In this document: positions 1 through 12,670 of the stretch, one piece after another
How positions within the stretch are numbered: position 1 is the first letter of the stretch
Layout of the letters: every line of letters starts with the position of its first letter
Source of the DNA: Anastatus disparis
Lineage: Eukaryota > Arthropoda > Insecta > Hymenoptera > Eupelmidae
Length of the DNA: 64,000 bases
Direction of reading: 5' to 3'
Assembly: GCA_017163975.1 (NCBI GenBank)
Contig: JAFFSR010000220.1
Location: 11,116,001 to 11,180,000 of the forward strand
The notes under the pieces: model-generated
Databases searched by the model: none
What the model was told of the DNA's origin: nothing
What the model saw: only the letters and a program-made list of their open reading frames with translations
Made by a program: the position numbers and the translations under genes

Positions 1-889
1 TTAAAGAACAGCGCAGAAGCGGAGAATTTTTATAGGGTTAAAATATACTTAAATGAACTCCTCGTGAAAAACGAGCGAAGACTATAATAATTGCTCTGCA
101 GCAATTCTTTTTAAAACTCGAACGGCTCCGATGCGTCCTCGACGACGTTTGCACACGAAGAGAGAAAGAAGCGTTGATGCTTGCTAATATGATGCTTCGA
201 ACAATACTATGCTTCTACCTTCTCCCACTATCTATACCCTGTTTCTTCTTAGTCATACACGTACCCTATGAACGCGTGTTATTCCGTATATGCGTGGCAC
301 CACATGTATATTGATCCGAGAATGAATGAGACCGTACTTTACTCAGAACTTTACCATTTTAAAACCATCTCAAATTAATTGGTTTATATTTTATTTATAC
401 ACTTGTTATGTTGTATTATTATGTAAAAAATAAATTACAAATAAGTATTAAAATTAAATTAATTTTTTAAATAATAAATATAAAAAATAAAAAGATTTGA
501 CAATTTTTATTTTTATAAATACTTAATAGATGTGCATTCATAGAAAATTTGAATTTTTTAAAAATAAAATACGATTCATGGAAAATTCAATATAAAATGT
601 AAAACATCAACAATATTAATTTAAAATAACAATTAAACATTACATTATTTTAATTTTTTTTCTAAAATTACGCATATTAAATATTACTTATCTATAAGAG
701 ATAAAGTATCAATCTTAGTAAATAATAGTTATAAACATAGTGTGGATAAATATATTGTAAATAAACGATAATCTTTACTTTGACATAGTATTATTCAAAT
801 CTAAAGACAATTGTTTAATATTTAATTATATAAATTATCAATAATGAAAAAAGAGCTATACATATTGCACATGACCGTCATAAGTCACA

Positions 890-897
890 TGACGTCA
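890..897. promoter_or_regulatory. Perfect CRE palindrome TGACGTCA in a cluster of related half sites
   Basis: The eight-base palindrome TGACGTCA is the canonical binding site for CREB/ATF-type bZIP proteins. Just upstream lie TGACCGTCA and AAGTCACATG, so three related motifs occur within about 30 bases, in an otherwise A/T-dominated stretch. It lies about 2.1 kb before the candidate TATA box. CREB control would make sense for a neuronal gene, but binding is inferred from the motif alone and an eight-base site can occur by chance. Confidence 0.35.
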
Positions 898-2856
898 CAA
901 TTTTTAATGATCAATTCCCATTTGTCGAGCAGTTTCAAAGCGTTTGTGTATGGAGTTCCGATTGGAGGATCGAATAAAAGGTTAGAATTGGCGCTGTCAT
1001 AACGGCGGTGATTTTAAATAATAAATTACATAGAAAGCTAAAGATATATATAAAGAGAAAGTCGTGGTTTATGAAGTATGGATTATTGTTCTTTTTTTTT
1101 ATATATTTAATATCTATTTTTTTGCTTAATCGGTGCTGTTGCCTTGCTTTTTAACGATTTTAGCCGATGAAAAACAATCACAAGTTTAAACATTCAATTT
1201 CATTGTTGCTTAATACTATTAGAATAAAAATTTAATTGCGATGGAGACTGAGTGAAAATTAGATTATTTCAACGGAAATTTATTTGCTTGAAGAAATATC
1301 GTCGGTATGACAATCGTAAATTTTATCTCTTCTCAAAACTTTAATTTTATTATTATTATTAATAATATTATATTTTCTAAAAATTTTATGAATTCTATTT
1401 ACTTGATTCCTTAATTTGATTATTTGAGGATTAATATCACAATTATTATCATTATTCACAATTGCATACTAATTGTAAAATTACGTTGATCAAATTTTTT
1501 TTTAATGTGTACATTACACGTATTTATATAAATAGTGCATGTAAAGTAAATGAGTTAATTGATTATCATGGCCAAATTTTTCTTGATCTTTGCTAATATT
1601 AACAGAAATCGTCTATATACAGAGGCCAATGCTTATTTTATTTTATTTATTATGATTGATTCTCTTATTTTTAATTCAACAATCATAAATAAATTTTATA
1701 TTTTAACCAGAGCTTGAAAAGCATAAAACTGTTAAATTTTTCGAATACTTTTTTACTTTGTTTGTTGTTGAAATTGACGAAAAATTTTATTCGCATGAAA
1801 TTTAATATAAAAATTTAGAAAATATTCTTAAATAATTTTTTTAATTAATTTGTTGACAAATATTTCTCTGACTATAATTTTAACAAATTATTATTTTTCT
1901 TTATAAAAATCTAATATTAAGTGTGAATTTTAATAAAGTTAAAAATTAATATTAAAAAAAAATATTATATAAAATGGAATATTACCTTCAGAGTCGTTTG
2001 TATCTTATAAATCACCACTTTGACCGGGATGTATATTTCAATAGCTATAAATATCATTGAAAGGGAATAAAAGAAAGTTATATAATTGGCTTAAATTTTT
2101 TATAAAATTTTATCTAAAGATTTAAACTTACCACACGAATTATTTTCTATTGAAAATTATAACAATATTTGCGTAAAACATATATTATTTATGTATAAGT
2201 TTGATAGGAAAATAACGCAAAAAAAAAAGATAATGCTAGATAACTTTTTAAAGTTAGGTTCTTTTTTAGAAAAAATTTCTAACTAAATTATGTAATTTAA
2301 TATCCAACATAAAAGTCCCAAATATAAGGCTGACCAGTAGTATAACATTCAAATTTATGTTGCCATTACAACTGTAAAGTTGTATATAAATTTTTCTAAA
2401 TTATTTACGTTTAATATTATATTTTTATATCCTATGAATCGAACATTGAAAGTATTCACTAATATAATTAGCATAATATTTAAAAATTGGTAGAATTAAA
2501 AAATATCTTGTCATAATATATGAAATTTATAAATATATAAATTATTATGTAAAATATGTCTAATTAAAAATATTTTCATTAACAATCATCAAAATAGTTA
2601 TTTATCATCAATGAAGCTTGTTTTAATGAATTCAATCACATAATTTTATTACAAACAGAAATGCAAATCCACTCAATATATAATTTTTTTAAAATTGCTT
2701 CCTATTAATGATAATAATGATCATTTTTGTTTCTTTTAAAGATATTTGAATAAAGAGCATCTTATTTTCCAACAAAAAAAATTATTACGTTAAAAATTAA
2801 ATACATCAACAAAAATTTCAATAAAAAAAGTCTATTGAACAATCTAAAAAGTGAGA

Positions 2857-2882
2857 GGAAAACGACAAAATTGTCGTTTTCC
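2857..2882. repeat. Perfect 12-bp inverted repeat with a 2-base spacer
   Basis: GGAAAACGACAA is followed by AA and then by its exact reverse complement TTGTCGTTTTCC. The hairpin is followed by a run of C. It lies about 110 bases upstream of the TATA-like box. It could be a cruciform-forming site, a miniature element end or a protein-binding palindrome; nothing in the sequence decides between these. Confidence 0.6.
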
Positions 2883-2991
2883 CCCCAAGTATCAATACAA
2901 TAAAACAACGGATTGTAATAGTGCAATAAAATTTAAAGTAAAAAGTTGAAAACAAGTGGTGGTACAGAATCGCATTTGACCGTTTTGCCAC

Positions 2992-3001
2992 TATATAAAT
3001 A
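2992..3001 (+). promoter_or_regulatory. TATA-like box TATATAAATA upstream of a candidate first exon
   Basis: TATATAAATA matches the TATA consensus. It is followed at a suitable distance (about 25-35 bases) by the start of a GC-richer segment that ends in a GTAAGT splice donor. In this AT-rich DNA, TATA-like strings are common, so the weight comes from the combination with the downstream donor. No clear Initiator was seen. Confidence 0.35.
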
Positions 3002-3019
3002 AGAAGTAACGAGAAGTTT

Positions 3020-3129
3020 AAATTACACTGGTGTTCCTCTCCACGGCGAAAAAGCTTACTCCTAGTTGTTGGTAAACAACTCCAGAGATGGGCTTGGATA
3101 CTCCAGCTAGGAAGGGGTGTCTTATCACC
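3020..3129 (+). other. Candidate 5' exon ending in a strong splice donor
   Basis: This segment is visibly richer in G and C than its surroundings and ends at GTAAGT, the best donor hexamer nearby. An ATG at 3088 opens 14 codons (MGLDTPARKGCLIT) in phase 0 up to the donor. If joined to the acceptor at 16,935 the next codon is TAA, so the segment would then be 5' UTR with a tiny upstream ORF. It also contains a 7-bp hairpin (3064-3081, AGTTGTT/AACAACT). Alternatives are an unrelated repeat or an antisense transcript: the minus strand is open across it for 111 codons, but that frame resembles no family I know. Donor-like sites near 3945 and 4009 could be rival 5' exons. Confidence 0.3.
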
Positions 3130-6100
3130 GTAAGTACAAGATTTTTTTTTCATTTTATTTTTTTTACATTTTTAACCCTTTTAATGTTACACAAAAATAT
3201 CTAAAAAGATTTTAAACTTTAAAATTGAAAGAATATTGAAAAAGAAACTTACTAAATAATAAGGCTTGTATACGAAAAGTTCAAAAATGGTTAGGATTAT
3301 AAGATACTTAAATATAGTAAAATATAAAAGTATAAAAAAAAAGAAATAAAGCACAAATAAATGAAGTATTTAGACTGATTGGTAAGTCGCAAATGTGCAA
3401 TCGACTAATTGATAGGTTGCAAATTAGGATAATTAATAGAAAAAAAAAGAAACAAGAAGAGATTGATTAATTATATTTCTATTAGTGTATCTGCAATATC
3501 ATTAATACTGGCATCGGTCGACGTACGTAAGTATAAATAATGTGTAATTCATTTTCTCTATTTTCTGCAACTTTTTTTGAGAGAAACTTTTTTTCTTTGA
3601 TAGATGTCTTTATTAATTTTACAAAATAATATCTAAACTTTAAGAGATGATTATTATTTCTGTAATTAATAATAAGAATAATTTAAATATTATTTACTTT
3701 ATGGTTCTGCCTTTTTTTATTAAAATTTTAATATAAAAAGAATTTATAAAGTAACTAAAATACACAAAATTAAAAAAAATGAAAATTTGTTATTTTATTA
3801 AATTTAACATAATATTCTCGTCTGCAATTGTTAAAAAAACCGTTTGTTTTGCATTTGCGAAAATGGCAACATTAGTATTAAATGTTTACGTGTCAGAGAG
3901 CAATAAAAGCGTTTCTCTAAAACACAAATGTAAAGGCTAAGAGAGTAAGTTTTGTAAAATTACATTCTGATTAACGCAACGGCTTTTACAACACGGAGAT
4001 CGGGGGTAAGTTGCACATATCCAAGGCAAAATTTTCAAGTAATATCAGATCCAGTGTACAGTGTGCAGTTACAAGAAAAGGTATATACGTATATCCGTAA
4101 TAATATAAACTTTATTCTCCGCAATAAAAGCCAGAGCCTGGAATAAAGAGAGGACGAGGAGGACGGATTTTCATTATAAGTAACCACGACTGTATATGGA
4201 TTAACCTACATCGTTAATTATATTTGTTTCTATCTTTTTTTTTCATCATTATTATTTTAAGTTATACTTGTTGAATGGTTTGATTGGATTGCATAATCAT
4301 TTGCTAAAGTAGATTTTTTTTATTTTTGTCTAAATGTATGTTTTCAACACAATGATATATTTCTGCATGATATAACTAATGCTTGATATAAAAAGAATGT
4401 GATTTGTTTCTATTAACAATGCGAATGAAATAATTACGTATGATAAGATCTACTAACTATTAATTTAACATAAAATAACATACATTTTTAAGCTATAACT
4501 TTTTATTATATATTAGTAGTTTTAAAAATCTTTACGTTTTACTAAATAATTTTATTAAATTTAACAAAATATAAATATTATTTTTTGGAATGAAAGAATT
4601 CTGACTGTTATATCATTTGATGGATTTCAAATAAAAAAAGAGAACGGAAATTTTCATCTGATGAAGAATATTTGTATTGAACTTCAGTTTTATTATTGTA
4701 AAAGCCCTTTTACGTAAACATTACACTGATATAACGTACCCTAGTTTTCCTGAAATTCAGTTTAACGATCGAAGGTAGAAATTTCTCTCTTATGTTAAAG
4801 CTGATTTCCAAGTACTTGAATAATCATTTTCGAAGCTCCTCGAGGATTCGTGAATGTTACATTGTCGATTTGAGCGTTTATAATAGAAATTCATTTTGTT
4901 TGAATGACTTTCATGTTTATACTATTAAACATATTTACGTATATCCAATATTTTAGGTATACGCAAATATGTATTATTGAAGTAAAAGTAATACCATTTT
5001 CTTAAAAAGAGAAAATAATTGGATTATTTATAAAAACAAAAAAAATTTAAATAAAACTATAATATTACTTTTACTTTATTATCATAAAAATAATAAAAAA
5101 TTTGTATTAAAATATAAAAAGTTAAATATTTGTAGCTATAAGATAATTGAGGTACATTATTGATTTAAATTTTCAGAACCAATGGATAAAATTGATATTT
5201 CTACACATCAGTGATACTCTCGTTTAATATTAGACTGTATTACAGTGATAATAGACTGTTTTGTTGTTTACACCTTTTTTATTAACTTTAAATGAACATT
5301 AACGACTAAAGGAAGAGTGGAGTAGGCCTCAAGGGGATACCACTATAAAAAAAGCGCACTGGTGTATCTACCGCCAGGTGGTGTGGAAACGGTACAATCT
5401 TTTTTGGAAATTTTCTTTGCAAATATATATAAATGTGTAAACAACAAGAGGGTTTGTTTTACTATATAAGTGAAAATATAAGATTTAAGAAATATGTAAA
5501 AAGTCATCGTTGTGTTACTATTTTATAATAACCCAACGAAGGCTTTGATAATTAATGTAAGATATAATGTATTTAAAAAAATTTTTTAACAATTTTTTCT
5601 AATCGATTCTGCATTGGAAAATTGGTAAAAATAAATATTTTTTAGTCTAGTTTAACAATTGACTATAATCCAAATCAAATTTAGAATAAATAATAGATAA
5701 TGGTCATATTCTAGTCATTTTAACTATTCAATTTATTACCACCTGAAATTTCGTTCATTCGGTTTCTAGCAGGCATGATTATGTTAATATAATTCAATTA
5801 TATCAAAGTAACGTAATTTAACACATAATAGATGATTTAAAAAAAGTAATTAACAATAATTATTTAATATAATTATTTTGAAAGTTATTAGAATTATGTT
5901 TATCGAATGAATATATTTTATAATATTTATTTTTACTTATTTAATTTATATATATAACCATATTTAAATTAAATTTTACAGCACCTTAAGGCAATGTAAT
6001 TATATAGAATAATCCTACTTAATTGGCTTATAAGTAGTTACATTAATAATTACAATTAAAGCAATATTTTTAAAAAACAAAATACGTTAGCTTGTTACTC

Positions 6101-8497
6101 ATAAACATTTCAGTTAAATTTTGAGTTAAATTTATTTATTAGTCTCAGAAAATTTTGGGTTCGAATTGTTCTTGTATTTGAATAATAATTTTGTAAAAAT
6201 ATCGACTTATTGAGATTTAAAAATGTTTTCTTATTTGGAAAACCAAAATTCTCCGAAACTATTCTATGAACTCAATAATTTAAATGAATAATGTTTATGT
6301 AACAATAAAAGCTAAGATATTTTGTATTTTTTAAATTATTGTCTTAATTGTAATTATTAATGTAACCGCATTTTAGTCGATAAAGTAGGGTCCTTCTATG
6401 TAATTACATCTCCTGAATGACATTTTGCCCAATAATTGATAATTATTAATTGCATTTTCGTTACATCTAAATATAAATATTAAATACGATTTTGTAGTAT
6501 ACTAAGGCTATATAATTCATCGTCAAATTATTCTTTCTGTTGAATTGTCAAAATTATAGATTTATCAAATTATGCGCATTGCTTTCTTTTCCTAACAATT
6601 GTATAATTTCTGTCGACTTTCGTGAGATCTTGAAATTTGGTGTTTTACTGTATATATTTTAATATAAATACTAGAAATAAATAATATTGACGCATGATAA
6701 ATATGAAATATTCATTATTCTTACATAATTATATATTTCCTCCTATTGTCCATAAATTTTACCCAAAAATTCTGTATCGTTTCGTGAAAAGTGTTTCTAA
6801 ATTACATAATACCTCTGGTGGAGAGGAGTTAAAATGCAACATTATTATTTAGGAACTAGAAAAAGTATTGAAAAATGTTACATCTCTTTAAGAGTACATA
6901 TTTCTTTTATTTTCAATAAATTAACTAATTTTAAAGAAGATAATAATTAAATTTTTCGTTCCTGATGAAAGCTTTAATACTACTTTTATGATCTTAAAAT
7001 AGTTTGATACAGTTTATTTGTTTTTTTTTCTTAATACACTATTTCGAGGTGATTTAAAAAAATGGGTTTTCACCATCATTTTATTTATCAATACAAACAC
7101 CAAACGGCATGGAAGTTCCTTCAACAGGCGTATATGGATATAACCAATTTTTATCGTTTCTATTACGAATATCTATATAGATATTAAACCAAAGCATAAA
7201 GGAATAATCATTATTATGATTTTTTTATCACACAAAAGAATTTATTTAGTATGCAGAATAACATCAATGTTTACTTTTTTTTCTTAAGTTTTAGCGGGCC
7301 AAAAAAGCCAGTATTGTGACTCTACTCATGTTCGACATTTCAAATATCATTCAACAATGATATAAAATATCATTTTTATGCATTTTATTAGAAAGATCAC
7401 AAATCAGTCTAGCAATTCTCTAAAAGTTAAAAGAGGCTTTCAATGGTTCTTCTTATGTATCATTAGAGATTGAAGCTCAAATTCAATGAAGGAAAAATGA
7501 TCCTATAAGAGTACTCTATTATTTTTGAGATACATTTTTCCTCGATTTATAATCCATTAATTCAGCAAATGATGTAGATCCAATAATATCTGCTCAATTT
7601 TTTTTTTTAACAAGTATATTTTTTAGACGAAAATGTAACATCAAAAGATTAAACGAAAATGAGATGATTTCGTATTTTAAAAACAAAACTGCAATTATTC
7701 CTTAAATATTAAATACTAATAAAATTATGATGTAATAGCTTGAAACATTTGACCAATTTATATTCTTTCTCGACATAGAAAGCATTTGAATTATTTTATT
7801 GTATAACATTGTAATTAATTGCACAAGTACTGACAAATATAAACTTAGAATGAAATATAAATTCACTAAATTCTCAAATTTAAAACAAGTTATTGAAAAA
7901 TAAAGTTGACCTTTCCTTAATTTTCTAAATTTGTTGATTAATTTATATTATTTATTTCTGATTTATACTTATTTATAGTTTATTTATTAGCAAAAAAAGC
8001 AATAGCAAATAGTTTGAAAATACTTAATAAAGGTATAGAATTCTCATCTACTTTTTAGTAGTTCACTTAAATAATCAAAAGTATGTTTTAATAATAATTT
8101 TATACAAAATTGAATGTATTATCAAACGTATATAATAGAGACTGGGCTAGAGTCTATAAATAAAAACCAACGAAGAAGAAAACGCACGTTATATAAAAGA
8201 TTATTAATACAAGATCGAAGTATATTTATTTATATAGATGTGCCACGTCTACATATATATACAACTGAATTATTATTAAAGGAATTATAAATTATTACAC
8301 CATCTTACTTGTCAACTCAAAACGAACTTGTGAAATAAATTCGTTAAAATTTATTATAAATCATTTTAATTATTTGTTCGTTATTGCAAGTATTAGCACA
8401 ACTTTTATTATTCATTAAGTGCAATAAATTTATTTAATATATGTTAGCAATGATCATTATTAATAGTCAACTATACTTGGAAAAATTATAATTTAAA

Positions 8498-8723
8498 TAT
8501 TTACATTTATATTTTTTTTTGTATTTTTTTAATTAATTTTCTATCTTTTTATAAGAATTGATTCGAGACAAATTTAGCGTAGATGTTTGGATGAACTATT
8601 ACTTTTTTTATATTTACATTTATATTTTTTTTTGTATTTTTTTAATTAATTTTCTATCTTTTTATAAGAATTGATTCGAGACAAATTTAGCGTAGATGTT
8701 TGGATGAACTATTACTTTTTTTA
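8498..8723. repeat. Perfect tandem duplication, two copies of a 113-bp unit
   Basis: 8498-8610 and 8611-8723 are identical by eye over 113 bases, including the two T-runs of 9 and 7 and the unique part ATTCGAGACAAATTTAGCG. Absence of any difference in slippery T-rich DNA means either a very recent duplication or an assembly artefact. Confidence 0.9.
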
Positions 8724-9076
8724 TTAATATAAAAGAACGGAAATTTATGTAAATAAACGTATTTTACGTGTATATTATTTATTTAACGATATTAAAATTA
8801 TAAAAATTCATAAAAATATTGTTTGAATTTATGTTTTCTTTTTACCGTTTCCATTTCCTGTTTTATCTTTCTCATAATGTAATATAGAAATGGATTATCT
8901 TACTTGGTCAAAACTCATTAGAATCAGGCTGAATGACTGTTCTTTTTCTCGTTATACTAGGGACGCTTCTTATCTTGATGACTATCTGCAGGAACTGAAT
9001 CATTTTCATTTCAACATATATACTGTTTTTGATTTTCATTTGGAATATATTACTGAAAATCATAATTTTTTTGTAG

Positions 9077-10480
9077 GCTTATGTCCGACAACAGGAAATT
9101 CATGAAGAAAAATTGAATGCATTAATTAATTAAGATTCACTTTTAGCGTTGGGAAACTTGACACAGTCATTAAATATTAGTGAATTAATTATTAGCGAAT
9201 TATTAATAGGACATATTCATAAGCAAATAAGGTACATAATACGTTTATTAAAAGAAAAAAAAACGCAAGAAGACGTTTAATGATCCGTAAAATGCTTTCC
9301 AAACATATAATAGGATGGAAGATTATCATCGACTTATGACTGGCGCTGAAAGGTGGATTTATTTCCATAATCCTAAATGCAAAAAATTGTGGACTTAGCT
9401 CTTTGAACCGGTAACGCCATCGTCAATATTAACGTTAAAGCGTGATAACCACGATGGAAAGCTTATGATTTCCATTTGACGGAATGAGAAAAGCATAATG
9501 TACCGTAAGCAAGTAACAAGAAGAAAGTTTCACTTTCAGATCTCAGATTTTTTTCTATCTTCAAGATATTTTTTCTGATAGAATATTATTAAAAAAACTC
9601 TTTTTATTATTCCTAACTAAATTTGCATTCGTCTTTAGGTGCTATAATTTGGAAACTAATTAACTTATCAGAATTTGATCACATAAGTATATTACAATAA
9701 TTGAGACAATAATTTTTTGATCAATTTTTATTATAGTTGTTTAGGAATAAAGCCAATGTAGAAATTTAATTTTATACAGAAAATAAATAATAAATTAATT
9801 TTAAATTTTGGCTTCATCTTATTTATTCACAAATTTTAATTACATCGAGTTTTATAAACAACATTTTCTTTTTATCAAAAGATTTTGATCTTATAACTTT
9901 TATATGCTTCGGGTATAAATATTTTGAAAATTTTTTTTTTTTTAACTAAATGTCCTCAAAGCGAACTTAAATTTATTTGAAAATATTTTAAATTGAAACA
10001 TGAAAATAACTCTAAAGAAATCAAACGTTAAACTGAGTAAACACAATTTTTTTCATGATTTTCAATAAAAAAATAACCCAAAGTTAAAAAAAAAAATTTT
10101 AAACCCCAAAGCGAAACTTTCTATGCATTTGAACCGAGCTCTGGATGAAAAACGAATAGAATAAATTAAGAGATACGATAAAATGATTTTTCTTTGAAAA
10201 AACGCTCGACCAAATTTCGCTAAATTGGTTGAGGCAAGATTGGAAGTACTTTATGGTGATGTCTCATCTCACATTTCGTCTTAATCAAATATTGCACCTC
10301 CAGATTACTTTCTTAAATCGATAACCTTTGCTAGAGAGACCATCCAATCTTACGAAGATGTTGAAAAAAAGCTCGATATCTGAATTGTGCTCAAAGACGA
10401 GGCGTTCTTTCGCGATGGAATTCATTTCTTCCAGCAAATGAGAAACAGTGACAGATGATAATCGATAATGCTTTGAATGA
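9077..10480 (+). mobile_element. Decayed mariner-family DNA transposon (transposase relic)
   Basis: Three + strand pieces match mariner transposase in order. From 9077 to about 9285 is a helix-turn-helix region with EEKLNALIN, LTQSLNISE and GHIHKQIR. From 9318 to about 9540, in another frame, is the first catalytic block with HRLMTGAERWIYFHNPK and DNHDGKLMISI. From about 10,114 to 10,475 is the C-terminal part with LNRALDEKRIE, KNARPNFAKL, IAPPDYF, SYEDVEKKLD and KDEAFFRDGIH. Active mariners carry TGDE, HDN and SD at the catalytic positions. Here the first Asp is Ala and the second is lost, while the third (PPDYF) survives. Multiple in-frame stops and a frameshift show it is dead. About 550 bases of AT-rich sequence separate the second and third blocks, suggesting a later insertion. 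Terminal repeats were not found. The antisense frame at 10,285-10,611 is a shadow of this element. Confidence 0.85.
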
Positions 10481-11496
10481 AATGTCATTGATTTTTCCGA
10501 TAAGAATAAATATATGTTCTTATTATATACATAGTACATATTACGAAAAGAAATAGAAATAAATTTACGTAATTCATACAATAATGTGATTAAGGTGATA
10601 TTTGATACCACGACAAATCAATGTAAGATTGGCATCCGTATTGTTTGTTTTAATTTTCTAACGAAATCTGAACATCCTAAATTCTTTTTCTCATTTTTTT
10701 TGTTTCTCAAAACAAAAGAAAATAAATTGTTTAAGTTATTCTAGCCAGCTATAGCTATATATTAAGATGCCTTTGCAATCAGTTATTGCACTGATAAATA
10801 AGCACACAATTCATAATGGTAATAACAGTCGTAAAACTGACATTGTTTCATGTAATTGTTGTATCTGATACAAATAAATCAACGCGAGAAAGCAAAAGTG
10901 TGTAGAGAATATATGCAAAGGTTGAAAAAGATCATTAACGCATAAACATTTATTATCTTCATATACCGGATAAGTTAATTGTAAAATTGATCGCTATGTA
11001 TTGATTGGTAAAGACAGCAACATTTTGAAGTTCCCAAAGCTCTTCAGAGAAGATAAAAAAAAATAATATTTGATTGATATAGAATGCTGGGCATGATCGA
11101 CTCAAAAAATTCGATTACTTTGACTCCTAAAAGTCAATTGATTCTTGCGAAAAAGTATTTACAGGATAATTTTTATAAATTAAGACTTTATTATTATTTT
11201 TTTTTTTTTTTTAATAATTTAGGAAATTAAATAGTTTGTTTCTGAATATTAGATGTATAAAATTCAAGATTGCTTTGACAAAGTTGAAGAACAATTGTTT
11301 TTTATCTAACACAAGAACATCAAACTTTGAAGATTTGCAAGACTTTAGCAAGCTTATTTTATGCGACAAGATAACAGTTGTATATTCTTTACAAATAAGA
11401 TTTCTGTAAACAAAATAAATTATTTTTATATCAAATGTCTTGATTCCTATAGATTTGAAAACCTTTGAATCAGTGATATAAATCCATAAAATCATA

Positions 11497-11850
11497 GTCC
11501 CTTTATCAAAGTAAGAATACCATTTTTTTTTCTAAAACATATTTATAGTCCAGTATTTCATCCCCTATGTGCTTTGGATCTATAATCCCTTTTTTTAAAT
11601 TAGAGAAAATTTTTTTCTACCTTTTCTAAAGTTTGAAACTTTAGATGCCTATAATTCGCTAACTGTAGGTTTAAGCCAACTGATCCTTATAGGAAAGTAA
11701 TTAGCTCACGTTTTTCTATAAATCAGACCCTACCGTTTTTTTTCCTAAAATCTTTAAAGATCAATATTTCTATTCCTGTTACTTTGGATTTATAGTCTCT
11801 TGGGTAAAATCAGAGCAAAAACTTTTTAAAAGGGCTGAAGATATATGTTT
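11497..11850. repeat. Old, diverged tandem duplication with a period near 211 bases
   Basis: Two blocks align by eye. TATTTCATCCCCTATGTGCT at 11,554, continuing with TTGGATCTATAATCCC, resembles TATTTCTATTCCTGTTACTT at 11,765, continuing with TGGATTTATAGTCTC. The preceding T-rich lead (TTTTTTTTTCTAAAA versus TTTTTTTTCCTAAAA) and the following A-rich segment also align. The copies differ at many positions, so the duplication is old. No coding potential is apparent. Confidence 0.5.
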
Positions 11851-12670
11851 GATAAATAACTCATAATATTTTTCAAATGATAAACAATAAAAATTTTTAA
11901 AAATATGAATAAGTGTCTAAAATATCAAAATCTCCTTCGACTACCCACGTAATATAACACAATTTTCATAAAAAAATTTTCTCTGCGTACAATAACTTTG
12001 ATGCATATAACTTTCCTTTTCCCAACATTTTTTCCCACATTTATATAGCAATATATTATAATGAAATTGCCTTTTGTAACGTAAAGTCACCCAACGAAAA
12101 AAAATAATAAAAGACAATTTTCTTCACGCTCTAGATTTCTTGACGAAAACTTTTCCACAAAGGAAAATGAAGTTTAAGCACATTAGAGGACTCTTATATA
12201 TACGATCGCTAGATATTACGTATAGCCATATGTCACAAGGAGACTTTTCTTTTTTAACTTTTCTCTTATACGCTTTAGCTTTCCCTTAGGACATCGACTT
12301 CCTTTTTTTGCCTTTTTCTTTACCTCTCTTTCTAACATTTAACTTGCCACACATAGCGTTTGTACATACAAACAGTCGTTAAAACCCTATGGGGTGTCTT
12401 GTCATCAGAAGATGGAAAGACAACCAAGTACAGCTATATTATTTTTTTTGAAAATAGCCCTAAAGTTTGGAATTAGAATGATAATTCACTATTTAGTGCT
12501 TGGTTTATCATAAATGATTGCTCAGAGTGAAGATAGTAAAAATTTGTTTTTATTACACATTTTTATGTTTTCTACTATTAATTTCACGTGATTTATAAAT
12601 TAATTTTATGAAAAAAAATGTAATATACAATTTAGACGATCTAAGTCCAATTAAAATTATTTTTTTAATT

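Larger units (their letters stand above)
1..2990. other. AT-rich flank without a recognisable gene
   Basis: I see no supported coding region here. The first 330 bases are somewhat richer in G and C than what follows but contain no convincing open frame or splice pair. The rest is A/T homopolymer-rich sequence. The CRE palindrome near 890 and the hairpin near 2857 are listed separately. If the TATA-like box near 2992 is a real promoter, this stretch would be upstream regulatory or intergenic DNA. Confidence 0.6.

Noticed and set aside
2818..3153. 111-codon open frame on the minus strand
   Set aside because: It overlaps the candidate + strand exon and its second half is low-complexity Phe/Tyr/Ile sequence. 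No domain is recognisable. A GC-rich first part on the opposite strand to a strong donor is better explained as a shadow.
5325..5400. CTCF-like motif around CCGCCAGGTGGTGTGG
   Set aside because: It resembles the core only partly (the GGCGC part of the insect motif is missing) and a single partial match is weak evidence for an insulator.
9100..10500. Active transposon
   Set aside because: Two of three catalytic aspartates are lost, several stops interrupt the frame and no terminal repeats were found.
10285..10611. 108-codon open frame on the minus strand
   Set aside because: It is the antisense of the mariner C-terminal block, whose + strand reading matches the transposase family.
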